64,000 nt of DNA from an uncultured Flavobacteriales bacterium (GTDB lineage: Bacteria; Bacteroidota; Bacteroidia; Palsa-965). Below, in pieces: positions 25,232 to 33,700 of this stretch (the stretch's first letter is position 1; the number at the start of each line of letters is the position of its first letter). The notes under the pieces were generated by a model, which worked only from the letters and a program-made list of their open reading frames with translations, had not been told where the DNA came from and did not search any database. Location of the stretch: assembly GCA_937974275.1 (NCBI GenBank), contig CALJIF010000039.1, forward strand, positions 43,840 through 107,839. The letters run 5' to 3'. Position numbers and translations under genes: made by a program.

Positions 25232-26464
25232 ATGGCAACCAAGAAGTCCAATTCCTTAACGGCCTTTGCGTGGCAACGTTTAAAACGTAACAAGCCCGCT
25301 ATGTTTGGTATTATTACCATTGCGGTGACGATGGTAATTGCGATGTTGGGTTATTTAATAACACCCGATTCATCGCCTGATGCTTCCACACACATTGAAG
25401 AGATCAGCATTCAAAAACCAGGTTTTGAATGCAAGTTGATTGCGTTGAAGAAAAACAATCCCGCATCTGATGGGAATTTTTTCAGCACGATGTTATTCGG
25501 GAAGCCCGGAGATTATGAGTATCACGCCTATAAGTTTTATCGATTCGAAAAAAACGATATTCTTTGGGAAGAATATCACGAAAATGCAGGCGTAGGAAAG
25601 ATTTGGAGATATAATCTGGCCGATGCGTTATACGCTATCAATCCGGCATTTCCTGTTGTCAATGATACGGTTAACGGTTACGTGGAATTCTATGCGTATG
25701 GCGAAACCCGTAAAATTCACAAGACCGTGCAGGAATTGCGCGAGGAAATGAAAGCCAATATCATTGATAAGTCATTTATTTTGGGTACTGATCATTTCGG
25801 TCGTGATTTGTTGAGCCGCTTGATGATCGGATCGCGCATTTCACTATTTGTAGGATTGATTTCGGTTGGAATTTCCATTGTTATCGGAGTTTTGATGGGC
25901 GCACTAGCCGGTTTCTTCAGAGGTTGGGTTGATGATCTGATAATGTGGTTTATAAATGTTGTTTGGTCGATTCCTACATTGTTGCTCGTTGTAGCAATTA
26001 CGTTGGTTTTGGGTAAAGGCATCTTTCCGATTTTCGTTGCTGTCGGATTAACCATGTGGGTGGAAACGGCACGTGTAGTGCGTGGACAAATACTCAGTGT
26101 GCGTGAGAAAGAATTTATTGAAGCTGGACGAGCTTTGGGTTATCGTAACAGTCGAATTATATGGAAGCACGTTTTGCCTAACGTAATGGGGCCTGTTATT
26201 GTAATTTCGGCGAACAACTTTGCATCAGCTATTTTGATTGAAGCCGGTTTAAGTTATTTGGGCATCGGAGTACAGCGACCAACTCCATCGTGGGGAATGA
26301 TGATCAGCGAGTACAAAGGTTACATTTTAACGGGCGATGCATATTTGGCGGTCCTTCCCGGCATTGCAATTATGATTGTGGTATTAGCATTCATGTTATT
26401 AGGTAACGGTTTGCGTGATGCAATTGACACGAAGATGTCAGATGAAGATCGCATCATGACGTGA
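25232..26464 (+). CDS. OppC/DppC-type ABC transporter permease
   Basis: Starting at the ATG at 25232, one base after the preceding stop, the protein has 410 residues. One N-terminal membrane helix (AMFGIITIAVTMVIAMLGYLI) is followed by a polar segment of about 140 residues that ends at ILGTDHFGRDLLSRLMIGSRIS. The binding-protein-dependent permease domain comes next, with the EAA loop EAGRALGYRNSRIIWKHVLPN. The family imports or exports oligopeptides or related compounds together with an OppB partner and two ATPases, none of which is in the window. The long extracytoplasmic insertion is larger than in E. coli OppC. Confidence 0.9.
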   Translation: MATKKSNSLTAFAWQRLKRNKPAMFGIITIAVTMVIAMLGYLITPDSSPDASTHIEEISIQKPGFECKLIALKKNNPASDGNFFSTMLFGKPGDYEYHAYKFYRFEKNDILWEEYHENAGVGKIWRYNLADALYAINPAFPVVNDTVNGYVEFYAYGETRKIHKTVQELREEMKANIIDKSFILGTDHFGRDLLSRLMIGSRISLFVGLISVGISIVIGVLMGALAGFFRGWVDDLIMWFINVVWSIPTLLLVVAITLVLGKGIFPIFVAVGLTMWVETARVVRGQILSVREKEFIEAGRALGYRNSRIIWKHVLPNVMGPVIVISANNFASAILIEAGLSYLGIGVQRPTPSWGMMISEYKGYILTGDAYLAVLPGIAIMIVVLAFMLLGNGLRDAIDTKMSDEDRIMT

Positions 26465-26505
26465 TTTGTGAATAAATCGCTTTGTGTTGAAAGCAGCTTT
26501 TTTGC

Positions 26506-26513
26506 TACATTAG
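26506..26513 (+). promoter_or_regulatory. Possible promoter of the deoxynucleoside kinase gene
   Basis: TACATTAG differs from TAnnTTTG by one base, and TTTG occurs 21 bases upstream (26481-26484). The leader would be about 40 nt. Confidence 0.4.
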
Positions 26514-26558
26514 CGCAACACACACACACCGAGTAATCGGAATAATTTACAACACACT

Positions 26559-27173
26559 ATGCACATAGCAGTAGCCGGAAATATCGGTTCGGGAAAAACT
26601 ACGCTGACCACGTTATTGTCGAAACATTACGGGTGGCATGCACATTACGAAGATGCGGATGAAAATCCTTATTTGACGGACTTCTACGAGGACATGCAGC
26701 GTTGGTCGTTTAATCTTCAGATTTACTTTTTAAATAGTCGTTTCGCGCAACAATTGGATATTCGCAAGTCGGGGAAAGCGGTTATTCAGGATCGTACGAT
26801 ATATGAGGACGCGCACATTTTTGCACCGAACTTGCATTCAATGGGTCTAATGACTACACGTGATTTCGAAAATTATTTTTCGTTGTTCCGTCTCATGGAA
26901 TCATTGATACAAGCTCCGGATCTGTTGATCTATTTGCGTGCATCGGTTCCAACGTTGGTAGCTCAAATTCAAAAGCGTGGCCGTGAATACGAAAATGCCA
27001 TTCGTATTGATTATTTGAAGCGCCTCAACGAACGTTATGAAGCCTGGATTTCTACGTATGAATCCGGCAAGTTACTGGTGATTGATGTAGACGAAAATAA
27101 GTTTTCGGAAAACCCTGAGCATCTTGGCGAAATTATCCGAAAGATTGACGCCGAAATCAACGGTTTATTTTAA
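26559..27173 (+). CDS. Deoxynucleoside kinase (deoxyadenosine/deoxyguanosine kinase type)
   Basis: The 204-residue protein phosphorylates deoxynucleosides for salvage. P-loop GNIGSGKTTL is at residues 7-16, the substrate-binding segment YEDADENPYL follows, then QDRTIYEDAHIFA (the ERS/DRT motif) and the lid RGREYENAIRIDYLKRLNERYE. It matches the dAK/dGK group of the dNK family, common in Firmicutes and Bacteroidota; which base is preferred is not decided here. The gene stands alone and ends at a clear intrinsic terminator. Confidence 0.92.
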   Translation: MHIAVAGNIGSGKTTLTTLLSKHYGWHAHYEDADENPYLTDFYEDMQRWSFNLQIYFLNSRFAQQLDIRKSGKAVIQDRTIYEDAHIFAPNLHSMGLMTTRDFENYFSLFRLMESLIQAPDLLIYLRASVPTLVAQIQKRGREYENAIRIDYLKRLNERYEAWISTYESGKLLVIDVDENKFSENPEHLGEIIRKIDAEINGLF

Positions 27174-27178
27174 ATGAG

Positions 27179-27204
27179 AGAGCAACGAAAGTTGCTCTTT
27201 TTTA
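27179..27204 (+). terminator. Intrinsic terminator of the deoxynucleoside kinase gene
   Basis: An 8-bp perfect stem (agagcaac / gttgctct) with a GAAA tetraloop is followed by a T-run. Confidence 0.9.
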
Positions 27205-27459
27205 TTGTCTGCATTTTCAGGAATTGCATTCCAGGAAATCGAAATTCAAGACTGTTGTGCGTGTGGAAAATGCAACGGTGTTAAAAATTTGTAGCACCCT
27301 ATTAATCAGCAATTTTATTATTGTTAACAGACCTTGTATTCGCGGAAGGATGTTTTTACTTCGTGAAGTGCGTATGATTCGAAAATCTCCGTTTTCTGCG
27401 TCACTTTCCGTTTCGGTGTTCATTATACCGACAATCGCAAAACCCTAATTTCTGCTACC

Positions 27460-28557
27460 ATGAAAAACGCCACATTACACCCATCCCACGATCAGTCCAC
27501 AGTATTAAAAATGTACAAGAAGGCTCGTTATTTGCAGCCGTTCTACTTCTACGGTTCCCGGTGGAATGTTACTGCATCGAAGTATCACATCTGTGAAATC
27601 AAGAACCAGAAAGCAATTCGCGAGTTGCTGCAAAAATACCCGGCTGATCAATATTATACCGTTTATTCTTCATCTATTGATGTTCGATTCGGGCGCAGAG
27701 CAATTAATTCGGCTTACGTGGAAATTGCACCATATATCGCGGTGTATTACAATTCCGGATATGATGATGTGAAAGGAATTCAGATTCTGTATCATCCAAG
27801 AGCGGATCACGCAGTAATTGATGAATTGCTCGTTTGGCTGGAGCAGTATAAAGTGGATGAAGAAACCGGAGCAACGATAAATCTGTTGCAGGAAGCTACT
27901 TTCGGTGGTTTGGAATTAAGTCCGTATCGAATTAAAGAACCTTCTGTGGATATACACAAGCATTACAACGATGATTTTGCTCCTTGGCACGAGAGGATTC
28001 TGGAACGTCTGAATACGCCTGATGATAAGGGTTTGGTGTTATTGCACGGAAAACCGGGGACGGGAAAAACTACTTATCTCCGTTATCTCGCCGGATTAGT
28101 AAAGAAGCGCGTGATCTTTCTTTCGCCTGATATGGTACAACGATTGGGCACTCCGAATTTTACATCGCTGATGAAAGGTTATGAAAATTCTATAATAATT
28201 ATTGAGGATGCGGAAGAGGTTGTTATGGATAGGAATGCAGGAGGAAATCACGCTATATCTAACCTGCTGAACATGACCGATGGTTTGCTAGCTGATTGTT
28301 TTAAAATGCAATTTGTGTGTACGTTTAATACGCCGTTGGCAACATTGGATAAGGCATTATTACGAAAAGGGCGTTTGATCGCGCGTTATGAGTTTAATGA
28401 ACTCGAGCAAGCCAAAGTTGAGACATTGGCTATGGAACTTGGCATCGAATTGAAACAACCGAAACCGATGGTACTAACGGATGTGTTTAATTACGGCGAG
28501 GATACGGAATCAGATACGCCGGAGCGTGTGCTGGGTTTTATGCGAAATGTCGGATAG
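27460..28557 (+). CDS. AAA+ ATPase of the BCS1-like/FtsH-related group
   Basis: The 365-residue protein has an N-terminal region of about 170 residues of unknown fold (MYKKARYLQPFYFYGSRWNV...). A single AAA+ module follows: Walker A HGKPGTGKTTYLRYLAG near 193, Walker B SIIIIEDAEEV near 245, sensor 1 in FVCTFNTPLATLDKALLRKGRL, and an arginine-finger segment after it. The spacing around LDKALLRKGRL matches classical AAA proteins such as BCS1 and FtsH. No membrane helix or protease domain is present. The substrate is unknown; a chaperone or remodelling role is the most that can be said. Confidence 0.85.
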   Translation: MKNATLHPSHDQSTVLKMYKKARYLQPFYFYGSRWNVTASKYHICEIKNQKAIRELLQKYPADQYYTVYSSSIDVRFGRRAINSAYVEIAPYIAVYYNSGYDDVKGIQILYHPRADHAVIDELLVWLEQYKVDEETGATINLLQEATFGGLELSPYRIKEPSVDIHKHYNDDFAPWHERILERLNTPDDKGLVLLHGKPGTGKTTYLRYLAGLVKKRVIFLSPDMVQRLGTPNFTSLMKGYENSIIIIEDAEEVVMDRNAGGNHAISNLLNMTDGLLADCFKMQFVCTFNTPLATLDKALLRKGRLIARYEFNELEQAKVETLAMELGIELKQPKPMVLTDVFNYGEDTESDTPERVLGFMRNVG

Positions 28558-28572
28558 TTGTTGTAGAGCTGA

Positions 28573-29358
28573 TTATTTCAAAGAGATCACACAGTAATAC
28601 GTTGTCGTTATAAAATCGCGCAAAATCGGGATGTTGAGGATTTTGGGTAACGCGCGTGTTTTCAAATTGAACTTCACCTCATAGTTCGGGTTGATCATAT
28701 AAAACGTTTCCTTCTCGATAGTGAAGTTGCGTTTCTTGATAATGCGTTTGAAACGATTGATAGAAATGCGCGTGTCCCACACTTCCATGAGGTTGGTGAT
28801 TTTCGCTTCGCTTTCACCAAACATTTTGAGCATGCCTTTGTACATGAAACGCGGCAACAAGTGGAAGTATGGCAATTTGCGCAGGAACTTGCTTTCACAA
28901 ATTTGCTGGTGACCTCCGAATGGCATGTACCACGGCGGAAATCCTAAGAAAACTTTACCACCCGGCGCCATGAAATTTTTAAGGTGTTCGAGAAATTTAT
29001 CCTGATCGTAGATGTGTTCTAATGTATCTCGAAGCATGATAATGTCGAACTTCGGAAGGCTTGATAAATCGCTCTTATAAATATCTTCTGCGATGAGCTT
29101 AATGTTTTTGTTGTTCGGATGATTTTCGAAAAACTTAATTCCATTTGTGATTTTGCTCGTCGATAAGTCAATACCGTAAACCAGACAACCCATATCCACA
29201 AAAGGTTTCAGGTTACCACCTTCGCCGCTCCCGATTTCTAGAACTTTCGATTCCGGAGTAACCGGTGCTACTTCGCGAATGAATGGGATGACAAAACGTT
29301 CTGTTGTGAAACTCTGTTCCTGAAAATAACGTTCGCGGTTGGTATATCTTTCGTGCAT
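28573..29358 (-). CDS. Class I SAM-dependent methyltransferase
   Basis: The 261-residue protein has motif I VLEIGSGEGGNLKPFVD near residue 39, motif II GCLVYGIDLSTSKI, FDIIMLRDTLEHIYDQDKFL (post-motif II/III) and a MAPGGKVFLGFPPW segment. This is the Methyltransf_11/23 pattern. A C-terminal region of about 90 residues (ESKFLRKLPYFHLLPRF...) carries aromatic and basic residues, as in methyltransferases of lipid or surface-polysaccharide pathways, but the acceptor is not identifiable. It is convergent with the AAA ATPase gene, 15 bp apart. Confidence 0.88.
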   Translation of the reverse strand: MHERYTNRERYFQEQSFTTERFVIPFIREVAPVTPESKVLEIGSGEGGNLKPFVDMGCLVYGIDLSTSKITNGIKFFENHPNNKNIKLIAEDIYKSDLSSLPKFDIIMLRDTLEHIYDQDKFLEHLKNFMAPGGKVFLGFPPWYMPFGGHQQICESKFLRKLPYFHLLPRFMYKGMLKMFGESEAKITNLMEVWDTRISINRFKRIIKKRNFTIEKETFYMINPNYEVKFNLKTRALPKILNIPILRDFITTTYYCVISLK

Positions 29359-29559
29359 AGTATAAACTTGATATCCGTATTTAACGACTTCAAATCAGGT
29401 CAAATCCGGCGACGTCAAAAGTACGAATTACTTGGTCATCTTTTGGATAGCCCGCTACAGTATTGCCGGTAAGGTTTTTCGTTATAGACCAGGTACCTAC
29501 CAAGACACACAGAGTTATTTGCGGGAGCTATAAGAAGAAGGAAAGGCGGGGTATATTTC

Positions 29560-30030
29560 TCAAAGTGCCGTTCGTTTGTAAAAAATGTAATCGAGACTTG
29601 CCGGTGCGACACCTGAATTTTTCAATTCACTTTGAATTTGTCCGCGATGGTACGTGCTATGATTAATGATGTGAAAAAGTATATCGCCAATCGTATTCGT
29701 GAATGTTTCACCCCGCATGTTTTGATAGGTAATTGGAGAAGTTAATTGTGACTTTGATAAAATTGTTTCCGTCACTGTTTTATTCTCTTTGTCAATTTGC
29801 TGCAGTTGTTCCGCCGGATGAATTTCCCAAACACCAAATTTGTTGGAAATACCATTGATTCGAGTATTCCAGATGTGATGTGCATTAAGCGTGTGGTTTA
29901 AAAGTAATACTGCCTTTTCCGGACAGGTGTTTTTATTTACTTTAATTAACTCAATTACCTGTTGATTGCAATGTGCGTTATACTGAAATAATTCGTTGAG
30001 ATGACGCGCTAATGTATCGGAGTAATTCAT
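29560..30030 (-). CDS. DinB-superfamily putative metal-dependent protein
   Basis: The 156-residue protein is a four-helix DinB/YfiT-type fold. The metal-binding histidines are visible: His in LNHTLNAHHIW and the pair in HIINHSTYHRGQI, a signature of the family. DinB-like proteins include bacillithiol and mycothiol transferases and many of unknown function; a thiol-transfer or detoxification role is a reasonable guess. It lies just downstream of an 82-bp inverted-repeat structure that separates it from katG. Confidence 0.88.
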   Translation of the reverse strand: MNYSDTLARHLNELFQYNAHCNQQVIELIKVNKNTCPEKAVLLLNHTLNAHHIWNTRINGISNKFGVWEIHPAEQLQQIDKENKTVTETILSKSQLTSPITYQNMRGETFTNTIGDILFHIINHSTYHRGQIQSELKNSGVAPASLDYIFYKRTAL

Positions 30031-30046
30031 ACGTTTTGCAGCAAAT

Positions 30047-30131
30047 AAAAACGGCTTCAGCGAGCGTTTTTGTCGGTAATTAGTTGTTGTAAAATTAACT
30101 AATTACAAACGTGCTCAGAACTGAAGCCGTT
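30047..30131. repeat. 82-bp nested inverted repeat, includes katG terminator
   Basis: The outer arms AACGGCTTCAG (30050-30060) and CTGAAGCCGTT (30121-30131) are perfect complements. Inside are GAGC (30062-30065) with GCTC (30113-30116), and TAATTAGTT (30077-30085) with AACTAATTA (30097-30105). On the minus strand the left end also forms a short hairpin followed by TTTTTATTT, which fits an intrinsic terminator for katG. Confidence 0.75.
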
Positions 30132-30148
30132 GAATACGCGCAACTATT

Positions 30149-32323
30149 TTATTTTAAATCGAAACGATCTGCATTCATCACTTTTACCCATGCGTTCACA
30201 AAATCGTGTACGAATTTTTCGCGGTTGTCGTCTTGCGCATAAAATTCGCAGTACGCACGAAGAATAGAATTCGACCCGAATACCAGATCTACACGCGTCG
30301 CTGTCCATTTCGCAGCGCCGGATTTACGATCGACGATGTGATACAAGTTTTCGCCTGCCGGTTTCCATGTGTAATTCATGTCGGTAAGATTCACAAAGAA
30401 ATCATTACTCAATACACCCACACGCTCAGTAAACACGCCATGTGTAGAACCGCCGTGGTTAGTGCCAAGTACTCGCATACCACCAATTAGACAAGTCATT
30501 TCCGGTGCGGTAAGTCCCATCAATTGAGCACGATCCAGTAACAATTCTTCCGGTTGTACCGAGTAACTTTTCTTTAACCAGTTGCGGAATCCATCGTGTA
30601 TGGGTTCTAACACTGCAAATGATTCAACGTCTGTCATTTCAGCGGTAGCATCGCCACGTCCTGCAGTAAATGGAATGCTGATTTTTACTCCGGCCTGATG
30701 CGCTGCATGCTCAACAGCAGCAGTTCCGCCCAGCACAATTAAGTCAGCGAGGCTTACTTTTTTGGATAATGAAGCCTGTAGCTCCTGCAACTTGTTCAGT
30801 ACTTTTTGTAATTGTTGCGGTTCGTTGCCTGCCCAATCTTTTTGCGGAGCTAAACGAATGCGAGCTCCATTGGCACCACCTCTGAAATCCGAGCTGCGGA
30901 AGGTGCGTGCACTGTCCCAAGCAGTAACGATTAATTCGGTTGTTGTCAATCCGCAATTCAACAATTGCTTTTTCAACTCCTCAATTTCTTTTTCAGAAAG
31001 CGTGTAGTCTACGGATGGAATCGGATCTTGCCAGATCAAATCTACTTTTGGAGCATCAGGTCCGAGATACCTTGATTTTGGACCAAGATCGCGATGTGTT
31101 AATTTGAACCACGCTCGTGCGAACACTTCTTCAAAGTATTTCGGGTCCTTATGAAAACGTTCTGAAATTTTGCGGTATTCCGGATCCATCTTCATGGCCA
31201 TATCGGCATCCGTCATAATCGGATTGCGACGCACATTCGGAACGTGAGCATCAAACGGTTTGTCTTCTTCTTTGATATTAATTGGTTCCCACTGCCATGC
31301 ACCTGCAGGACTTTTTTTCAATTCCCAATCGTAGTTGAGCAACAAATGAAAATAAGTGTGATTCCATTTGTTTGGAGTTGTTGTCCATGCACCTTCTAAG
31401 CCGCTGGTAACGGTATGTTCAGCGTTTCCTTTGCCTTGAGGATTCATCCATCCGAAACCTTGTGTATGTACATCTTCACCTTCCGGTTCAGGACCTAATT
31501 TCGATGCATCTCCATTACCATGAGCTTTACCAACAGTGTGTCCGCCGGCGGCTAATGCAACGGTTTCTTCATCGTTCATTGCCATGCGTTTGAATGTAGA
31601 ACGCACGTCTTGAGCGGTGCGCAACGGATCAGGCTTACCATCAACACCTTCAGGGTTTACATAAATTAATCCCATTTGAACGGCAGCCAGCGGATTTTCC
31701 AATGATTCCGAATCGCCGGGTTTTTCATAACGCGATTTTCCTAACCAATTTTTTTCTGCGCCCCAATAAATATCTTTTTCCGGATGCCAGATGTCTTCAC
31801 GACCTCCCGCGAATCCGAAAGTTTTGAAGCCCATTGATTCATACGCCATGTTACCGGCGAGGATGAATAGATCTGCCCAAGAAATTTTGTTTCCGTATTT
31901 TTTCTTGATTGGCCACAACAAACGACGTGCTTTGTCCAAGTTGGCGTTATCGGGCCAGCTGTTCAATGGTGCGAAACGTTGATTGCCGGTATTGCTTCCA
32001 CCGCGACCATCGGCAACGCGATAAGTTCCTGCAGCATGCCAGGCCATACGAATCATTAATCCTCCATAATGTCCCCAATCTGCCGGCCACCAATCCTGAT
32101 TGGTGGTCATCAATTGTTTGAGGTCATTCTTTAGTGCTTCAAAATCCAGTTTTTTGAATTCTTCCGCGTAATTGAATGCCGGTGCATTCGGATTGGTTTT
32201 GCGGTCGTGTTGGTGCAGAATATCCAAGTTGAGTGTATTCGGCCACCAATTTGTTACGGTCTCTTTTGACGTAACATTTGCTCCGTGATGAAACGGGCAT
32301 TTACCTGTTTTTTCCTGACTCAT
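30149..32323 (-). CDS. katG: Catalase-peroxidase KatG
   Basis: The bifunctional heme enzyme destroys hydrogen peroxide. The ATG at 32323 gives 724 residues (MSQEKTGKCPFHHG...); a TTG 39 bases upstream extends the frame, but that stretch is unlikely to be translated. The distal pocket RMAWHAAGTYR holds the Arg, Trp and His, and the tyrosine of the Met-Tyr-Trp adduct is in LIYVNPEGVDG. The proximal histidine is in GGHTVGKAHG, and the duplicated C-terminal half contains GLTAPEMTCLIGG. An OxyR-type half-site lies upstream. No furA-like regulator gene is adjacent. Confidence 0.97.
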   Translation of the reverse strand: MSQEKTGKCPFHHGANVTSKETVTNWWPNTLNLDILHQHDRKTNPNAPAFNYAEEFKKLDFEALKNDLKQLMTTNQDWWPADWGHYGGLMIRMAWHAAGTYRVADGRGGSNTGNQRFAPLNSWPDNANLDKARRLLWPIKKKYGNKISWADLFILAGNMAYESMGFKTFGFAGGREDIWHPEKDIYWGAEKNWLGKSRYEKPGDSESLENPLAAVQMGLIYVNPEGVDGKPDPLRTAQDVRSTFKRMAMNDEETVALAAGGHTVGKAHGNGDASKLGPEPEGEDVHTQGFGWMNPQGKGNAEHTVTSGLEGAWTTTPNKWNHTYFHLLLNYDWELKKSPAGAWQWEPINIKEEDKPFDAHVPNVRRNPIMTDADMAMKMDPEYRKISERFHKDPKYFEEVFARAWFKLTHRDLGPKSRYLGPDAPKVDLIWQDPIPSVDYTLSEKEIEELKKQLLNCGLTTTELIVTAWDSARTFRSSDFRGGANGARIRLAPQKDWAGNEPQQLQKVLNKLQELQASLSKKVSLADLIVLGGTAAVEHAAHQAGVKISIPFTAGRGDATAEMTDVESFAVLEPIHDGFRNWLKKSYSVQPEELLLDRAQLMGLTAPEMTCLIGGMRVLGTNHGGSTHGVFTERVGVLSNDFFVNLTDMNYTWKPAGENLYHIVDRKSGAAKWTATRVDLVFGSNSILRAYCEFYAQDDNREKFVHDFVNAWVKVMNADRFDLK

Positions 32324-32362
32324 ACTGTTCGATTTTGGTTGTGTGTAATAATCCTGTTCCAA

Positions 32363-32370
32363 TCAAGATA
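32363..32370 (-). promoter_or_regulatory. Possible katG -7 box TATCTTGA
   Basis: On the minus strand TATCTTGA resembles TAnnTTTG with two mismatches. It lies 40 bases before the ATG at 32323, giving a leader of about 30 nt. Confidence 0.35.
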
Positions 32371-32442
32371 CGCATTCTTGAGGAACAATACAATTTTACA
32401 ACTACCCGATCAGTAAAGCTAATCGATAATATGTAAGGAACT

Positions 32443-32457
32443 ATAGATAAAAACTAT
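32443..32457. promoter_or_regulatory. OxyR-type operator upstream of katG
   Basis: ATAGATAAAAACTAT matches the OxyR tetranucleotide-pair motif ATAGntnnnanCTAT on both strands. Only one such 15-bp unit is seen, whereas the full OxyR site has two. Its centre lies about 94 bases upstream of the inferred katG transcript start. Confidence 0.45.
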
Positions 32458-32500
32458 ATGTAATGCAGGGTTTTAATCGCTTTTGATTTATCAGCTAGGA

Positions 32501-32911
32501 TTAGTGCGTTTCGGTGTATACCTTGAAATTATTGAGAATTGCCTGCCATCCCTGACGCTGCAGATCTTCAGAGTTCATGGTTTCTGCTTCGAAGTCGATA
32601 GTTATTGTAGTTGCATTTTCGTTTTCAGAAAACAGAATGGTTGCTTTTCTACCGTCTGCCATGGTGTAACGAATCAGTTGATGAGGAATAACCTCATCAT
32701 AGGTTGTTTCAAAATCAAATCCGAAACTGCCATCTTTCGCATCCATGCGAGCTTTGTATTTACCTCCCACGCGTAGATCGTTTTCTGCTCGAGGGCAGCA
32801 CCAATCGTCGCTTGCAAAATTCCATCCGGTGATATGGTCCGGTTGAGTGTAATTATTCCAGACAGTTTGGATGTCTTTGTTAACGGTGGTATTAATGCTA
32901 ATGGTGGCCAT
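32501..32911 (-). CDS. SRPBCC/AHSA1-family ligand-binding domain protein
   Basis: The 136-residue single-domain protein has the AHSA1 layout: an opening beta strand ISINTTVNKDIQTVWNNYTQPDHI, then WCCPRAENDLRVGGKYKARM, YDEVIPHQLIRYTM, and the long C-terminal helix QRQGWQAILNNFKVY. The fold is a helix-grip cavity that binds hydrophobic ligands; for most bacterial members neither ligand nor partner is known. It belongs to a minus-strand run of short single-domain genes. Confidence 0.88.
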   Translation of the reverse strand: MATISINTTVNKDIQTVWNNYTQPDHITGWNFASDDWCCPRAENDLRVGGKYKARMDAKDGSFGFDFETTYDEVIPHQLIRYTMADGRKATILFSENENATTITIDFEAETMNSEDLQRQGWQAILNNFKVYTETH

Positions 32912-32939
32912 TGGAAAATGTTTAGTGAGCGTAATGGTC

Positions 32940-33227
32940 TTATTTTATCAAAAGCAAATGTGATTCTGTAATGGCATTGATCCAATGTTTTACGTTAGGT
33001 TCAATGGTATAAAAGTCGCCGGGAAGCAATTCTTTGTCCACGCCATTTTCGTCTTCGTACTTCACGTGTCCTTCAACATTTAAAAGCAATGCAGGAGTTT
33101 TAGTGATGTGTTCCTTAAGTTGTTGCTGTGCTGCAATTCGGATGGCAATTGTATTGCCGGTTGCGTTTTGGAAAATAGGAACAGCCGAAACATCTTTTGG
33201 GGTATTATGCAGTTGTTTTAGATTCAT
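32940..33227 (-). CDS. Small cupin-like protein
   Basis: The ATG at 33227 gives 95 residues (MNLKQLHNTPKDVSAVP...); the longer frame starts with TTG at 33260. The sequence KTPALLLNVEGHVKYED followed by LLPGDFYTIEPNVKHWINA matches the cupin motif pair, though the first motif lacks the usual two histidines and keeps only later ones. A weakly metal-binding or non-enzymatic cupin is likely. The gene lies between the SRPBCC and DUF2200 genes in the same orientation. Confidence 0.7.
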   Translation of the reverse strand: MNLKQLHNTPKDVSAVPIFQNATGNTIAIRIAAQQQLKEHITKTPALLLNVEGHVKYEDENGVDKELLPGDFYTIEPNVKHWINAITESHLLLIK

Positions 33228-33269
33228 ATGGGAATATTGGTTATGAATTATCCTTTTCAATAAACGAAA

Positions 33270-33632
33270 TTACGTACGAAGGATTTTTTCCATAACTTTT
33301 CCTTTTGCTAGTTCGTCCACCAGTTTGTCCAGATAACGCACCTGACGTGTTAATTCATTCGTAATTTCTTCAACACGATAGCCACAAATAATTCCGGTAA
33401 TTTTATGTGCGTTCGGATGAATTTTTGCGGTGTGAAAGAATGACTCAAATGTACAATCGCTTTGTGTCAACTCGATAATTTTGTTTCCACTGTACCCTGT
33501 AAGCCAGGTTATCACTTGTAATAATTCCTCTTCAGTTCGCCCTTTTTTAGTCACTTTAGTAACGTACAAAGGATACACCGAAGCGAATTTTATCTTCGCT
33601 ATTTTTTCGTCATGATGGGCCGTGGAGGACAT
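33270..33632 (-). CDS. DUF2200-family protein
   Basis: The 120-residue protein matches the DUF2200 pattern: KIAKIKFASVYPLYVTKVTKKGRTEEELLQVITWLTGY, then FFHTAKIHPNAHKITGIICGYRVEEI and a C-terminal helix RQVRYLDKLVDELAKGK. The family is soluble, conserved in Bacteroidota, Firmicutes and others, and has no assigned function. No catalytic motif stands out. Confidence 0.78.
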   Translation of the reverse strand: MSSTAHHDEKIAKIKFASVYPLYVTKVTKKGRTEEELLQVITWLTGYSGNKIIELTQSDCTFESFFHTAKIHPNAHKITGIICGYRVEEITNELTRQVRYLDKLVDELAKGKVMEKILRT

Positions 33633-33700
33633 ATATGTAAAGGTAAGAAATCGTTTTCCAACTATTAGCCTTGCAAGGTTATTGAAATTCGATCGAGTTC

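Noticed and set aside
27224..27448. Plus-strand 74-codon frame between the deoxynucleoside kinase and AAA ATPase genes
   Set aside because: Its composition does not look like a folded protein, and it lacks a promoter or recognisable motif. It probably belongs to the spacer and leader of the AAA gene.
29463..29666. Plus-strand 67-codon frame overlapping the end of the DinB-like gene
   Set aside because: Overlaps the well-supported DinB-like coding region on the other strand and shows no family features.
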